Assembly: GCF_002217475.1 (NCBI RefSeq)
Contig: NZ_MUHH01000043.1
Span: 1-64,000 of the forward strand
Direction: 5' to 3'
DNA from: Flavobacterium tructae
GTDB lineage: Bacteria; Bacteroidota; Bacteroidia; Flavobacteriales; Flavobacteriaceae
DNA: 64,000 nucleotides
Made by a program: the position numbers and the translations under genes. Of this stretch, positions 1-8,766 are shown piece after piece. The notes under the pieces were generated by a model. That model saw only the letters and a list, made by a program, of their open reading frames with translations, did not search any database and was not told the DNA's origin. Within the stretch, counting starts at the first letter, position 1, and every line of letters starts with the position of its first letter.

Positions 1-450
1 TTCCCATCTACCGTTTTTAGTGGTCACGAAAAAATGGCATTAAAAATTTTAGAAAAAGCACCTTATAAAGTCAATTGTATATTAAATGAAAAATTAATTT
101 CAAAATTTACGTATGAAAACCAAATTTTTGGCTATCATAATCTTTTAGTTTTATTAAAAACATTATTAAAGATTAGGTTTAGAAAACGTCATGTGACTAT
201 TATAATTATAGCAGGAAGTCCATATGGTTTTTTGTTGGAAAAAATACTATTAAAAATGATATTATTTAAATTGATTGATTATGTGCCATTTCCTGAGTTA
301 AAAATAATGCAAGACAGATTTCATCACAAGTTAATTCCTTTTTTTAATAAACTTTTAATTAGTGAACGGGTATTGATTGATGAATGGCAATTAAAATATA
401 GCGCTGTAAAGAAATCTATTGTAATTAAAAATATAGTTGGAAATGATTAA
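1..450 (+). CDS. Glycosyltransferase family 4, N-terminal half (5' truncated by window edge)
   Basis: The frame is open from base 1, so the gene begins before the window; the first in-window ATG at 34 is internal. The protein reads like the donor-independent N-terminal Rossmann half of a GT-B glycosyltransferase: a GHEKMALKIL stretch at its start, an AGSPYGF segment, then a DYVPFPELKI segment and an ERVLIDEW segment of the type seen before the domain linker. It stops at TAA 448-450 just where the nucleotide-sugar-binding half should begin, and that half follows in the next frame at 443-928. The two look like one GT4 gene interrupted by a one-base shift. A true two-subunit enzyme is possible but would be unusual for GT4. 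Confidence 0.7.
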   Translation, partial: FPSTVFSGHEKMALKILEKAPYKVNCILNEKLISKFTYENQIFGYHNLLVLLKTLLKIRFRKRHVTIIIIAGSPYGFLLEKILLKMILFKLIDYVPFPELKIMQDRFHHKLIPFFNKLLISERVLIDEWQLKYSAVKKSIVIKNIVGND

Positions 451-928
451 TTTATATTTCGTAGGTAGATTTATAGTTAGGCAAAAACGTATTGACAGAT
501 TATTAGAATTATCAAAACTATTAGATCTAGATAATTGCGATTATAGTTTTAAAATTTTTTCAGATGTTGATTTTAATTCAAATGAATATAAAGAATTTGA
601 GAATAATAAAAAGTTTAATTTTTTAGGATTTAAAAATAATTGGGTAGATTATATAGATGAGAAATCTATAATGATTTTTGTCTCAGATTATGAAGGGTGT
701 CCCTTAAGTATTCTTGAAGCTTATAAAAATAACCATAAAAAGATTGCAATACTAGAGATGCCTGGTGTAGAAAATTATGTATCTGAAAATTCTATATGTA
801 AAAGTATAGAACAAATGGCTGAAAAAATAAATAAAAACTGTGACCTTGAGAATTTATTAGATTTATCAAGTTATTTTGATAAAGTTAGATTTGCAAGGGA
901 TGTTGAAAGATTATATAAAACAATTTAA
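443..928 (+). CDS. Glycosyltransferase family 4, C-terminal (Glycos_transf_1) half
   Basis: This frame begins with INLYFVGRF followed by QKRIDRLLEL, the classic first strand and helix of the GT4 C-terminal domain, and it has the EX7E-type donor-binding segment (YEGCPLSILEAY). It has no N-terminal domain of its own; that half lies in the preceding frame and ends at 450, so the frames overlap by 8 bp. ATG 443 is taken as start; TTG at 437 is also possible. Read together the two halves give a normal GT4, so this is probably the second part of a frameshifted gene. The 3' end overlaps the next gene by one base (TAATG). Confidence 0.7.
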   Translation: MINLYFVGRFIVRQKRIDRLLELSKLLDLDNCDYSFKIFSDVDFNSNEYKEFENNKKFNFLGFKNNWVDYIDEKSIMIFVSDYEGCPLSILEAYKNNHKKIAILEMPGVENYVSENSICKSIEQMAEKINKNCDLENLLDLSSYFDKVRFARDVERLYKTI

Positions 929-1962
929 TGTACAAGAAGACGTACTTTTTTTTGCTTTTTTTGGTGATGATGTATGGCATCATACCTTTTGAAATTAGTA
1001 AAATTATTGGTAGTGATTTTTTAATAGGTGATTTTGTTGACTCAGAATTGTATTTTGATTTAGTTGTATTAACTCTCGGAGTGGCTTTTTTTTTATCGCC
1101 ATTATTAAAAAAAAGGATTATAGTGCCAAGTTTTAATGCTTATGGCAAATTTAGTGAGAATGCAGGTTATAATATATATATAACCTATTTGATTTTTTTG
1201 TTTTTTTTGGGTTTTTTTTTAAGGTTGATTGGTACAGAACGTGGAGCTTTATTAGGGATATTAAGTTCTACTTTTCTACAGGGGATGGGTATAGTATTGA
1301 TCTTATTTTATCTTAAATTTATTAAATCTAGTAAAAAGATTATTATCGCAATTTTTGTACTTTTTTGCATCATTGATGTCCTTTTTATGGGTAAGCAGTA
1401 TTTTATATCTTTAGTGACTATTTTGATTTTTTTAGCAGATTATCATTCTTTCAAAGTTAAATTCTTGCATTTAGGACTAATCTTAGTAGTCTCAGTTCTT
1501 TTTGTTTTTGTTATAAATCTTTCAAGGGGGGATTTTGCAGAAATTGATCTTTTTTCTTCTCTCATGGAGTTTAGAGGTGTTATTTCATCTATTCAGTTTG
1601 CGGGTAAAGATATTTCTATTTTTGGTCTGAATGCTTTGAGGGCAAAGGTAGAAAATGATAGTATTAATACTTATGGATATAATTTAGCGTTTCATCCATT
1701 AATGTTTTTTAGATCAGTTACCCAATTTACTGCTGTGGGTATAATTTTATATTCGATTTTTGTTTTTGTTCTTATTAAACTGATGATTCGAACAATTGGA
1801 GCGTACGGAATACTTGTAATTTCTCTCAATTTTATCCATTTTTTACGACATGGAATAGATCTTTTTTTAATAAAAATTATTTTTCAATTCTTATTAGTTT
1901 TGATATTTAGATTTAAGTTTGATCTCGATAAGAGAGAAGTTTTAAATGAACCTAAAATTTAA
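928..1962 (+). CDS. Wzy-like O-antigen polymerase, polytopic membrane protein
   Basis: 344 residues, very hydrophobic, with about nine or ten predicted membrane spans separated by short basic loops (KKR, KSSKK). There is a longer hydrophilic stretch around residues 195-245 containing SRGDF, which resembles the large periplasmic loop of Wzy or EpsG-type polymerases. Sequence conservation in this family is too low for a firm call. Position inside a GT cluster, directly coupled to the preceding GT (TAATG), supports a role in polymerising a lipid-linked repeat unit in the inner membrane. No Wzx flippase is next to it. Alternative: another polytopic polysaccharide protein such as an acyltransferase, but no acyltransferase motifs are visible. 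Confidence 0.6.
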   Translation: MYKKTYFFLLFLVMMYGIIPFEISKIIGSDFLIGDFVDSELYFDLVVLTLGVAFFLSPLLKKRIIVPSFNAYGKFSENAGYNIYITYLIFLFFLGFFLRLIGTERGALLGILSSTFLQGMGIVLILFYLKFIKSSKKIIIAIFVLFCIIDVLFMGKQYFISLVTILIFLADYHSFKVKFLHLGLILVVSVLFVFVINLSRGDFAEIDLFSSLMEFRGVISSIQFAGKDISIFGLNALRAKVENDSINTYGYNLAFHPLMFFRSVTQFTAVGIILYSIFVFVLIKLMIRTIGAYGILVISLNFIHFLRHGIDLFLIKIIFQFLLVLIFRFKFDLDKREVLNEPKI

Positions 1963-1974
1963 AATAAAGTATAA

Positions 1975-3012
1975 ATGAAAATAGGAATTGATTGCAGGCT
2001 TATAAATAAAATTCAAAATACTGGTATATCAAGGTATACAGAATTTTTGATTGATTATTATATAAATAAGTTTGGTTCCGAAAATGTTTTTTTGATTACT
2101 AACGATAAAAAATTTGTTTTTAATAAATCTAGTATTGTTTATACTGAACTTAAACCTTATAATATATTTCATTTTTTTTTCTTTTCAAAATTTTTAAATA
2201 ATTTGAAACTGGACTTGTTTCATATTCCTTTTTATTCTGGATTTTATAAAAAAAATAATAAAGTTAAAGTTGTAGTAACTGTTCATGATTTAATGTATCG
2301 ATTCGTAAAGGACTTTTTTGGAAATAATCTGATTTTAAATAAGTTTAAAATATATTATTTTGATTTTATCGTAAAGAAAACATTGCTAAATGCAGATTTA
2401 ATTGTTTCAGTATCAGAAACTACAAAGAAAGATGTCTTTGATACCTTTGGTTTTAACTCTTTTCATATACCTGAAGATTCAAGTATTGCTGTAAGTAATG
2501 ATTTATCTGTTTTAAGAAAATATGATCTTTTGGATAGAGGATTTTACTTTTATTGTGGAAATAATAGACCTCATAAAAATATTAATTTTTTAATTGAGAT
2601 TTTTAATACTACACCTGGTTTGCCTCCTTTAGTTTTGGCGGGGAAAGGACATCAAAACTCTAATAATGTTATTGCAACTGGAATTATTACAGATGAAGAT
2701 TTAAGTGCTTTATATAAAACGACGATTGCTTTTGTATTTCCGTCTACATATGAAGGTTTTGGTTTACCAGTTTTGGAGTCGATAAGGAGCGGAACTTTTG
2801 TTGTTGCCTCAAAAATACCAGCGTTTTTGGAGTTTGAGACAAATAACATATTTTTTTTTGAATTAGGAAATAAAGAAGAGCTTTTGGAGGCATTGCAAAA
2901 AGCTTTATCAAATAATTTTGTTGTTGATACTGCATTTTTATCTCAGTATGAGAAAAAGATGATTTATAAACTAAATGATATTATGATTAGTAATTTATTT
3001 AAAGTTAATTAA
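1975..3012 (+). CDS. Glycosyltransferase family 4 (mannosyltransferase-like)
   Basis: 345 residues with a complete GT-B layout. The N-terminal domain begins MKIGIDCRLI and contains the TGISRY segment common in mannosyl- and rhamnosyltransferases of family 4, and a VTVHDL motif near residues 102-107. The C-terminal domain carries YCGNNRPHKN near 193-202 and the EX7E-type motif FPSTYEGFGLPVLE at 255-268. It should transfer a sugar from a nucleotide donor to the growing lipid-linked oligosaccharide on the cytoplasmic face of the membrane. Donor and acceptor cannot be told from sequence. ATG start, 12 bp after the Wzy-like gene. Confidence 0.88.
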   Translation: MKIGIDCRLINKIQNTGISRYTEFLIDYYINKFGSENVFLITNDKKFVFNKSSIVYTELKPYNIFHFFFFSKFLNNLKLDLFHIPFYSGFYKKNNKVKVVVTVHDLMYRFVKDFFGNNLILNKFKIYYFDFIVKKTLLNADLIVSVSETTKKDVFDTFGFNSFHIPEDSSIAVSNDLSVLRKYDLLDRGFYFYCGNNRPHKNINFLIEIFNTTPGLPPLVLAGKGHQNSNNVIATGIITDEDLSALYKTTIAFVFPSTYEGFGLPVLESIRSGTFVVASKIPAFLEFETNNIFFFELGNKEELLEALQKALSNNFVVDTAFLSQYEKKMIYKLNDIMISNLFKVN

Positions 3013-3021
3013 TTTTTTATT

Positions 3022-3810
3022 TTGAAAACAATAATAACTTCTTGTATCGTTTTATATAATAATGATATTAATATGTTAGAAGAAGCAATCTGTTCGTTTC
3101 TTGCCACCAATTTGAATGTTAGATTATATTTGATTGATAACTCAGAAACAGATAAGTTAAAAGTACTAGCTTCAGATCCTAGGATTGAGTATTTTCATAA
3201 TCCATCAAATCCTGGATTTGGAGCTTCTCATAACATAGCAATTCAAAAAGCCTTTGATTTAGGTTCTGATTATCATTTAGTTTTAAACCCAGATATATAC
3301 TTTTGTGAAGGAACTTTAGAAAAACTTAGTAGCTTTATGGACTTGAATACTAAAATTGGTCATGTAATGCCAAAAGTTACTTATCCAGATGGCAAATTGC
3401 AGTATTTATGCAAGACAAATCCTACTTTTTTTGATTTGTTTGCTAGAGGATTTATGCCATTTTTTCTGAAGAAACTTTTTCACAAAAGAATGGATAAATA
3501 TGAATATAAGGATAAAGATTATAATGAGATAATATATAATGTACCTTATTTATCTGGTTGTTTTATGTTCTTAAGAACAAAAACTCTGCAAAAAGTAGGT
3601 TTTTTTGATGATAAAATCTTTATGTATTTAGAAGATGCAGATTTAACAAGAAGGTTTCTTCAAATATCGGAAACGGCCTATTATCCTGAATGTCATGTTT
3701 TTCATCATTTTGGAAAACTTACACACAAGAAACTAAAATTTAAATGGATCACTATTGAAAGCGCCTTTATATATTTTAATAAATGGGGTTGGTTAAAGAG
3801 TTTTTATTAG
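3022..3810 (+). CDS. Glycosyltransferase family 2 (WbbL/RfbF rhamnosyltransferase-like)
   Basis: 262 residues, GT-A fold. Starts at TTG 3022; no ATG gives a complete N-terminus, since SCIVLYNND (residues 7-15) is the conserved first strand. NPGFGASHN at about 62-71 and LNPDIYF at 88-94 match the sub-group of GT2 in which the metal-binding DXD reads NPD, typical of rhamnosyltransferases of O-antigen loci. The SGCFMFL and FMYLEDADL segments form the acceptor-side half. The dTDP-rhamnose genes rmlC, rmlD and rmlA lie about 4 kb downstream, which fits a rhamnosyl donor, although this remains inference. Confidence 0.82.
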   Translation: MKTIITSCIVLYNNDINMLEEAICSFLATNLNVRLYLIDNSETDKLKVLASDPRIEYFHNPSNPGFGASHNIAIQKAFDLGSDYHLVLNPDIYFCEGTLEKLSSFMDLNTKIGHVMPKVTYPDGKLQYLCKTNPTFFDLFARGFMPFFLKKLFHKRMDKYEYKDKDYNEIIYNVPYLSGCFMFLRTKTLQKVGFFDDKIFMYLEDADLTRRFLQISETAYYPECHVFHHFGKLTHKKLKFKWITIESAFIYFNKWGWLKSFY

Positions 3811-3811
3811 A

Positions 3812-4726
3812 ATGAGTATACTTTTAACAGGAGCGAATGGCTTTTTAGGGAAATCAATTCTAAAAGAAGTTTCAGTAAATGATTTTGTGTTTACATTGTC
3901 GAGAAAATCTGGGGACTATAGAGTGTTTTTAGAAAACGAAATTCCTGATTTCAAAAATATTTTTAAAGTTATTATTCATGCTGCAGGTAAGGCTCACAGT
4001 ATCCCTACGACGCTAGAGGAAAAGAAAGAGTTTCATGATGTTAATTATGAGGGAACGTCAAATCTTTTAAAAGGGTTAGAAAGATCTGGCCTTCCAAAAG
4101 AATTTGTTTTTATAAGTAGTGTTGCTGTGTATGGTCAAGAATCGGGGATTAATATAAGTGAAAATCATCCACTACATGCACAAGATCCATATGGATTAAG
4201 TAAAATAAAAGCTGAAGATTTAGTAAAAAGGTGGTGTGAAGATAATCATGTTATTTGTACAATTTTGCGATTACCATTATTAGTAGGTAAAACTCCGCCT
4301 GGTAATTTGGGAGCAATGATAAAGGCAATTAAGAAAGGTTATTATTTCAACATTGGTCAGGGTGGAGCACGAAAAAGTATGGTCTTAACTAAAGATATAG
4401 CTTTGATTATCTCTACGGTTTCTGGTATTGGAGGTACATATAATCTTACTGATGGCTATCATCCTAGTTTTTACGAATTAAGTTTGGCTATCTCAAAAAA
4501 AAATAGAGGTTTTTTTAGTTTACCTGTCTTTATTGCAAAGCTACTAGGTAAAATAGGTGATTTAATAGGTGAAAAAGCTCCTATTAATTCTTTGAAAATA
4601 ATGAAAATAACTTCGGATTTAACATTTGATGATAGCAAAGCTAGAGAATTATTAAATTGGAAACCTCAGAATGTACTAGATTATCTAAAAAATGAGGATT
4701 TAGATAGTGAGGATAATTGTAAATAA
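3812..4726 (+). CDS. NAD-dependent epimerase/dehydratase (WbpV/FnlI-like NDP-hexosamine reductase or epimerase)
   Basis: 304-residue extended short-chain dehydrogenase. The Rossmann motif TGANGFLG sits at residues 6-13 and the catalytic YxxxK pair is Y127-K131, with the upstream serine in ISSVAVYG (101-108). The sequence and its place directly before a WecA/WbpL-type transferase match the WbpV-WbpL pair of Pseudomonas and relatives, where the reductase makes UDP-QuiNAc or UDP-FucNAc from the 4-keto-6-deoxy product of WbpM. A WbpM-type dehydratase is present at 9737. The exact product cannot be decided from sequence. It starts 2 bp after the preceding GT gene. Confidence 0.8.
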   Translation: MSILLTGANGFLGKSILKEVSVNDFVFTLSRKSGDYRVFLENEIPDFKNIFKVIIHAAGKAHSIPTTLEEKKEFHDVNYEGTSNLLKGLERSGLPKEFVFISSVAVYGQESGINISENHPLHAQDPYGLSKIKAEDLVKRWCEDNHVICTILRLPLLVGKTPPGNLGAMIKAIKKGYYFNIGQGGARKSMVLTKDIALIISTVSGIGGTYNLTDGYHPSFYELSLAISKKNRGFFSLPVFIAKLLGKIGDLIGEKAPINSLKIMKITSDLTFDDSKARELLNWKPQNVLDYLKNEDLDSEDNCK

Positions 4727-4744
4727 AAAATGTCATAGATAAAT

Positions 4745-5710
4745 ATGCAATATTCAATACTTGGAGCTATTTTAATGGTTTTAATGTTAATTTATTTTAA
4801 AGTAGCAAAGCGTTTTAATATTATTGACAAACCAAACGAAAGAAGTTCGCATAGAGATATAACTTTAAGAGGAGGAGGAATAATTTTCTGGATTTCGGCC
4901 TTACTGTATTTTAGTCAACATATTCAGAGTAGCTTTTATTTCTTAACAGGGATTACTTTAGTTAGTTTAGTTAGTTTCTGGGATGATATTCAAAGTTTAT
5001 CTAATAAGATTAGAGTTGGAGTACATTTTTTCGCGATCAGTTTGATTTTTTACGATCTAAATCTGTTTCATTTATTGCCAATTTGGGGAGTTTTGATCGC
5101 TTATGTTTTAGCCATTGGACTTATAAATGCTTATAATTTTATGGATGGCATTAATGGTATCACAGGCTTGTACAGTTTAGTTGTGATGGGATCATTACTA
5201 TATGTTAATACAAAAATTCAGCTTTTTACTGATGAAAGTTTTATAAAATATATCATGGTTGCGAGTTTAGTTTTTTTATTTTTTAATTATAGAAAAAAAG
5301 CAAAATGTTTTGCCGGTGATGTAGGAAGTATTGCTATAGCATTTTGGATAATCTATCTGCTTTTAAAACTTATTCTGAACACAAATTCTCTAATTTGGCT
5401 TTTATTTTTGGCGGTTTATGGCGTTGATGCTATTTGTACAATTAGCCATCGTTTGTATTTAAAGCAGAATATCTTTGAAGCACATCGACTGCATCTTTAT
5501 CAGGTATTGAGTAATGAATATAAGATTCAGCATAGATTAGTTTCGTTGTACTATGCATTAATGCAAATTGTAATTTCAATCTTGGTTATATTCTTATATC
5601 AGAAAGTACAGGATTGGTTTCTGTTTGTAATTGTTATAATTCCTTTACTTTTGATCTACTCTTCCAAGTTTTATTTACTTAGAAAGAGTGATTTAAAATT
5701 GAAATCATGA
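4745..5710 (+). CDS. Undecaprenyl-phosphate N-acetylhexosamine-1-phosphate transferase (WecA/WbpL family)
   Basis: 321 residues with about ten membrane spans, MraY/WecA superfamily (PNPT). Visible motifs are DKPNERSSH near 28-36 with the GGG turn, the metal-binding aspartates D80-D81 (WDDIQ), NFMDGINGI at 131-139, and FAGDVGS at 189-195. A His-rich cytoplasmic loop (EAHRLHLY) is present near the end. The enzyme puts the first sugar phosphate, probably GlcNAc, QuiNAc or FucNAc, on undecaprenyl phosphate at the inner membrane and so begins a repeat unit. A second initiating enzyme of another family is encoded at 43625. The stop overlaps the next gene as ATGA. Confidence 0.88.
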   Translation: MQYSILGAILMVLMLIYFKVAKRFNIIDKPNERSSHRDITLRGGGIIFWISALLYFSQHIQSSFYFLTGITLVSLVSFWDDIQSLSNKIRVGVHFFAISLIFYDLNLFHLLPIWGVLIAYVLAIGLINAYNFMDGINGITGLYSLVVMGSLLYVNTKIQLFTDESFIKYIMVASLVFLFFNYRKKAKCFAGDVGSIAIAFWIIYLLLKLILNTNSLIWLLFLAVYGVDAICTISHRLYLKQNIFEAHRLHLYQVLSNEYKIQHRLVSLYYALMQIVISILVIFLYQKVQDWFLFVIVIIPLLLIYSSKFYLLRKSDLKLKS

Positions 5711-6132
5711 AGCCAAAGATAATTCAAGGAGGTAATTTTAGAGATCATCGCGGGAGTATTTCTTATGTAAATGAATTTACTTTCAGAGATATTGAAAGAT
5801 TTTATATTATTAGCAATTCAACAGAAAATCCAATACGGGCATGGCAAGGACATAAACTGGATATTAAAAACTTTTATTGTTTAAGTGGATCTTTTAAGAT
5901 TCATTTTATTAAAATTGATAATTGGGATAATCCTTCTAAAGATTTAGTTATTGAAACGGTCATTGTTTCGGAATTTGATAGTAAAATAGTTCATATTCCG
6001 GCAGGTTACGCAAATGCTATTGAATCCTTAGAAGAAGGTTCAAAATTGATATCGTTCTCTACTTTACCATTGTCTAATGTAAATGAGGATGATATTCGTT
6101 ATCCTTCAGATTATTGGTCTATAGATGGATAG
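5707..6132 (+). CDS. RmlC/FdtA-like cupin sugar epimerase or ketoisomerase
   Basis: 141 residues, single small cupin. The start has the FRDHRGSISYVNE pattern of RmlC and of FdtA/WxcM-type enzymes, followed by RFYII, a WQGHK turn, and IPAGYANAIE near the end of the barrel. Only one of the paired histidines of FdtA (HxH) is visible, so a 3,4-ketoisomerase call would be risky. It overlaps the upstream transferase by 4 bp and the downstream aminotransferase by 8 bp, so it probably acts on the same NDP-keto-sugar as that aminotransferase. Substrate unknown. Confidence 0.7.
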   Translation: MKPKIIQGGNFRDHRGSISYVNEFTFRDIERFYIISNSTENPIRAWQGHKLDIKNFYCLSGSFKIHFIKIDNWDNPSKDLVIETVIVSEFDSKIVHIPAGYANAIESLEEGSKLISFSTLPLSNVNEDDIRYPSDYWSIDG

Positions 6133-7267
6133 AAAAAGGATTCATTTATCATTGTCACAGCAGACTGGCTTTGAGAATGAATATATTCAAAAAGCATTAC
6201 AGACAAATTGGATTACTTCTGGGGGACCAAATGTTGAAGAGTTTGAGCATAACCTTGAAAATTATTACAAAAACGAATCATTTGTAACAGCATTAAACTC
6301 AGGGACGTCTGCAATTCATCTAGCATTGATTTTATTAGGTGTTAAAAGAGATGATGAGGTAATTTGCCAGACCATGACATTCTCGGCATCAGCTAATCCT
6401 ATTTTGTATCAAGGCGCAAGGCCTATTTTTATTGATAGCGAAAGCGATACCTGGAATATTTGCCCACAAATTCTAGATATGGCAATAAAAGATAGGATAA
6501 AAAAAGGAAAGAAACCCAAGGCAATAATTGCAGTTCATTTATATGGTACTCCTTATAAAGTTGATGAAGTTCATGCAGTAGCTGATCATTATGAAATACC
6601 TGTTATAGAAGATAGTGCAGAAGCGCTGGGGAGCTCTTACAAGGGGAAAAAATGTGGCAGTTTTGGCAGTTTTGGAGTTTTATCCTTTAATGGAAGCAAA
6701 ATTATTACTACTTCGAGCGGAGGGGCATTAATTTCTAATTCCAATGAGACAAAAGAACGGGCTATTTTTTATGCAACTCAGTCAAAAGAAAAAGCGGTTC
6801 ATTATCAGCATATTGAGATAGGTTATAATTATAGGATGAGTAACATTTGTGCAGGTATTGGTCTAGGGCAAATCAAAAACTTGGAGGCAAATATTGGGTC
6901 AAAAGTTATAAATCATAACTTTTATAAAAATATCTTTAGCTCAATTGACAGTGTTGAACTTTTCGAAGTTCATGATGATGATTATTTGTCAAATTATTGG
7001 TTAAATACCATTTTGATAGAGCCTGATTTTAAAAATAATAGGAATAAAGAAAGCTTACGGTTGGCTTTTGAAAAGGAAAATATTGAAAGTCGTCCACTTT
7101 GGAAGCCATTGCATTTGCAACCTATTTTTGAAAAGTACCCATATTATGGAAATAAAATTGCAGAAGATTTGTTTGAAAAGGGATTATGTTTACCTTCAGG
7201 ATCAAATCTTACAATTGAAAATAAAAATAGAATTGAGGAAGTCATAAATGTTATTTTTAAAAAATAA
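6125..7267 (+). CDS. DegT/DnrJ/EryC1 sugar aminotransferase (PglE/LegC-like)
   Basis: 380 residues, fold-type I PLP enzyme. ALNSGTSAIHLAL (56-68) binds the cofactor phosphate, D163 in IEDSAEALG contacts the pyridine nitrogen, and K192 in SFNGSK is the Schiff-base lysine. The SFNGSKIITT form of the lysine motif is typical of the PglE and LegC group, which aminate C4 of a UDP-4-keto-6-deoxy-HexNAc using glutamate. The WbpM/PglF-type dehydratase that would make this substrate lies at 9737. A PglD-type acetyltransferase to finish bacillosamine was not seen. The 5' end overlaps the cupin by 8 bp. Confidence 0.85.
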   Translation: MDRKRIHLSLSQQTGFENEYIQKALQTNWITSGGPNVEEFEHNLENYYKNESFVTALNSGTSAIHLALILLGVKRDDEVICQTMTFSASANPILYQGARPIFIDSESDTWNICPQILDMAIKDRIKKGKKPKAIIAVHLYGTPYKVDEVHAVADHYEIPVIEDSAEALGSSYKGKKCGSFGSFGVLSFNGSKIITTSSGGALISNSNETKERAIFYATQSKEKAVHYQHIEIGYNYRMSNICAGIGLGQIKNLEANIGSKVINHNFYKNIFSSIDSVELFEVHDDDYLSNYWLNTILIEPDFKNNRNKESLRLAFEKENIESRPLWKPLHLQPIFEKYPYYGNKIAEDLFEKGLCLPSGSNLTIENKNRIEEVINVIFKK

Positions 7268-7293
7268 TTTAGTTTAAAGAATTTAATATAAAA

Positions 7294-7842
7294 ATGAAAA
7301 TCGAAGAGACATTTATAAAAGATTTAGTAATTGTAGAACCAACAGTTTTTGGAGATGAAAGAGGTTACTTTTTTGAGTCTTATAGTAAAACTAAATTTGA
7401 GGACTTAGGAATTGATATTGAATTCGTTCAGGACAATCAGTCCTTTTCAAAAAAAGGAACTTTGAGAGGTTTACATTATCAGAACCCTCCGTTTGCTCAA
7501 ACAAAACTAGTTCGTGTTTTGGAAGGCGAAATTATTGATATTGCAGTAGATTTGAGAAAAGATTCACCAACTTACGGAAAATCGTTCAGTGTTTTATTAT
7601 CAGCAGAAAATAAAAAACAGCTATTAGTTCCTCAAGGTTTTGCTCACGGATTCTCTGTGATAAGCGAAACAGCATCGGTGATGTATAAATGTGATCAGTT
7701 TTATAATAAAGCTTCCGAAGGAGGAATTAAATTTGACGACCCATCTTTAAATATTGATTGGGGGATGGATTTAAAAGAAGCCATCGTTTCTGAAAAAGAT
7801 CAAATACTTCCTTTTATTGAAAATTGTAATAGTTTATTTTAA
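7294..7842 (+). CDS. rfbC: dTDP-4-dehydrorhamnose 3,5-epimerase
   Basis: 182 residues, the normal length for RmlC. The N-terminus has VFGDERGYFFESY, the active-site base region reads LRGLHYQ with H61, the conserved barrel strand is PQGFAHGF (113-120), and a conserved tyrosine follows in the KCDQFYN segment. It converts dTDP-4-keto-6-deoxyglucose to dTDP-4-keto-L-rhamnose in the cytoplasm. The stop overlaps the start of rfbD by one base (TAATG), so the two are translationally coupled. RmlB, which makes its substrate, is not in the window. Confidence 0.95.
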   Translation: MKIEETFIKDLVIVEPTVFGDERGYFFESYSKTKFEDLGIDIEFVQDNQSFSKKGTLRGLHYQNPPFAQTKLVRVLEGEIIDIAVDLRKDSPTYGKSFSVLLSAENKKQLLVPQGFAHGFSVISETASVMYKCDQFYNKASEGGIKFDDPSLNIDWGMDLKEAIVSEKDQILPFIENCNSLF

Positions 7843-8687
7843 TGAAAAAGATTCTTGTAACAGGAGCAACCGGACAGTTAGGATCTGAACTTTCAGTTTT
7901 ATCTACTTCTTATTCTCAATACAAATGGATTTTTGCTGACCGTACAAAAGCGACTTTAGATAATTTAGAATTATTGCAATTTCAATTAAATAAAATTAGT
8001 CCAGATGTCATATTTAATTGTGGTGCCTATACGGCGGTAGACAAAGCCGAAAATGAAAAAGAGTTAGCATTTATTGTTAATAATAAAGCTGTAGAATTAA
8101 TTGCTAAATATGCTAAAGAGAATAACACACAGCTGATTCATGTTTCTACTGATTATGTATTTGATGGAACTTCATCAGTTGCTTTAGATGAGGAGGCAGA
8201 AACGAATCCGGTAAATGTTTATGGAGAAAGTAAATTAGCTGGAGAAAATTGTTGTATAAAAGAATGCCCTAATTCAATTATTATTAGAACTTCATGGGTT
8301 TATAGCAAATTCGGAAATAATTTTGTAAAAACGATGCAACGTTTAATGCAGGAAAGAGAAGAGATTAACGTGGTTAATGATCAGGTTGGCTCACCAACTT
8401 ATGCTGCAGATTTAGCTCAAGCAATGGTAAATATTCTTGAATCTTCAAAATGGATTCCAGGGATTTATAATTATTCAAATGAAGGAGAAATTAGCTGGTA
8501 CGAATTTGCGTTAAGTATTAAAGAATTTGGTGTTTATAACTGTAAAGTAGGAGGGATTCCATCGTCATCTTACCCAACTCCAGCAAAGCGACCAAACTTT
8601 TCATTATTGGATAAGAAAAAAATCAAAACTATTTATAATTTAGATGTACCAAATTATAAGGAAAGTTTAAAAAAAATGTTTGTTTAA
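7842..8687 (+). CDS. rfbD: dTDP-4-dehydrorhamnose reductase
   Basis: 281 residues. Features are the NAD(P) motif TGATGQLG (7-14), NCGAYTAVDKAE at 59-70, STDYVFDG at 102-109, and the catalytic Y127-K131 in VYGESKLAGE, all standard for RmlD. It reduces dTDP-4-keto-L-rhamnose to dTDP-L-rhamnose, the last step of the pathway. It is coupled to rfbC. The gap to rfbA (79 bp) holds a short heptamer repeat. Presence of C, D and A argues for rhamnose in the polymer, consistent with the NPD-type GT2 at 3022. Confidence 0.95.
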   Translation: MKKILVTGATGQLGSELSVLSTSYSQYKWIFADRTKATLDNLELLQFQLNKISPDVIFNCGAYTAVDKAENEKELAFIVNNKAVELIAKYAKENNTQLIHVSTDYVFDGTSSVALDEEAETNPVNVYGESKLAGENCCIKECPNSIIIRTSWVYSKFGNNFVKTMQRLMQEREEINVVNDQVGSPTYAADLAQAMVNILESSKWIPGIYNYSNEGEISWYEFALSIKEFGVYNCKVGGIPSSSYPTPAKRPNFSLLDKKKIKTIYNLDVPNYKESLKKMFV

Positions 8688-8728
8688 AAATCTAACATTA
8701 GAATTTTTGGCGTTTTGAGTAATCAGAG

Positions 8729-8756
8729 TCTAAAATCTAAAATCTAAAATCTAAAA
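8729..8756 (+). repeat. Heptamer tandem repeat, 4 x TCTAAAA
   Basis: Four perfect copies of TCTAAAA run from 8729 to 8756 in the short gap between rfbD and rfbA, just before the rfbA start. This is one of several 7-8 nt period tracts in the intergenic gaps of this window. It could vary in copy number by slippage and change the rfbD-rfbA spacing; that is inference. Confidence 0.85.
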
Positions 8757-8766
8757 TTAAAGATTT

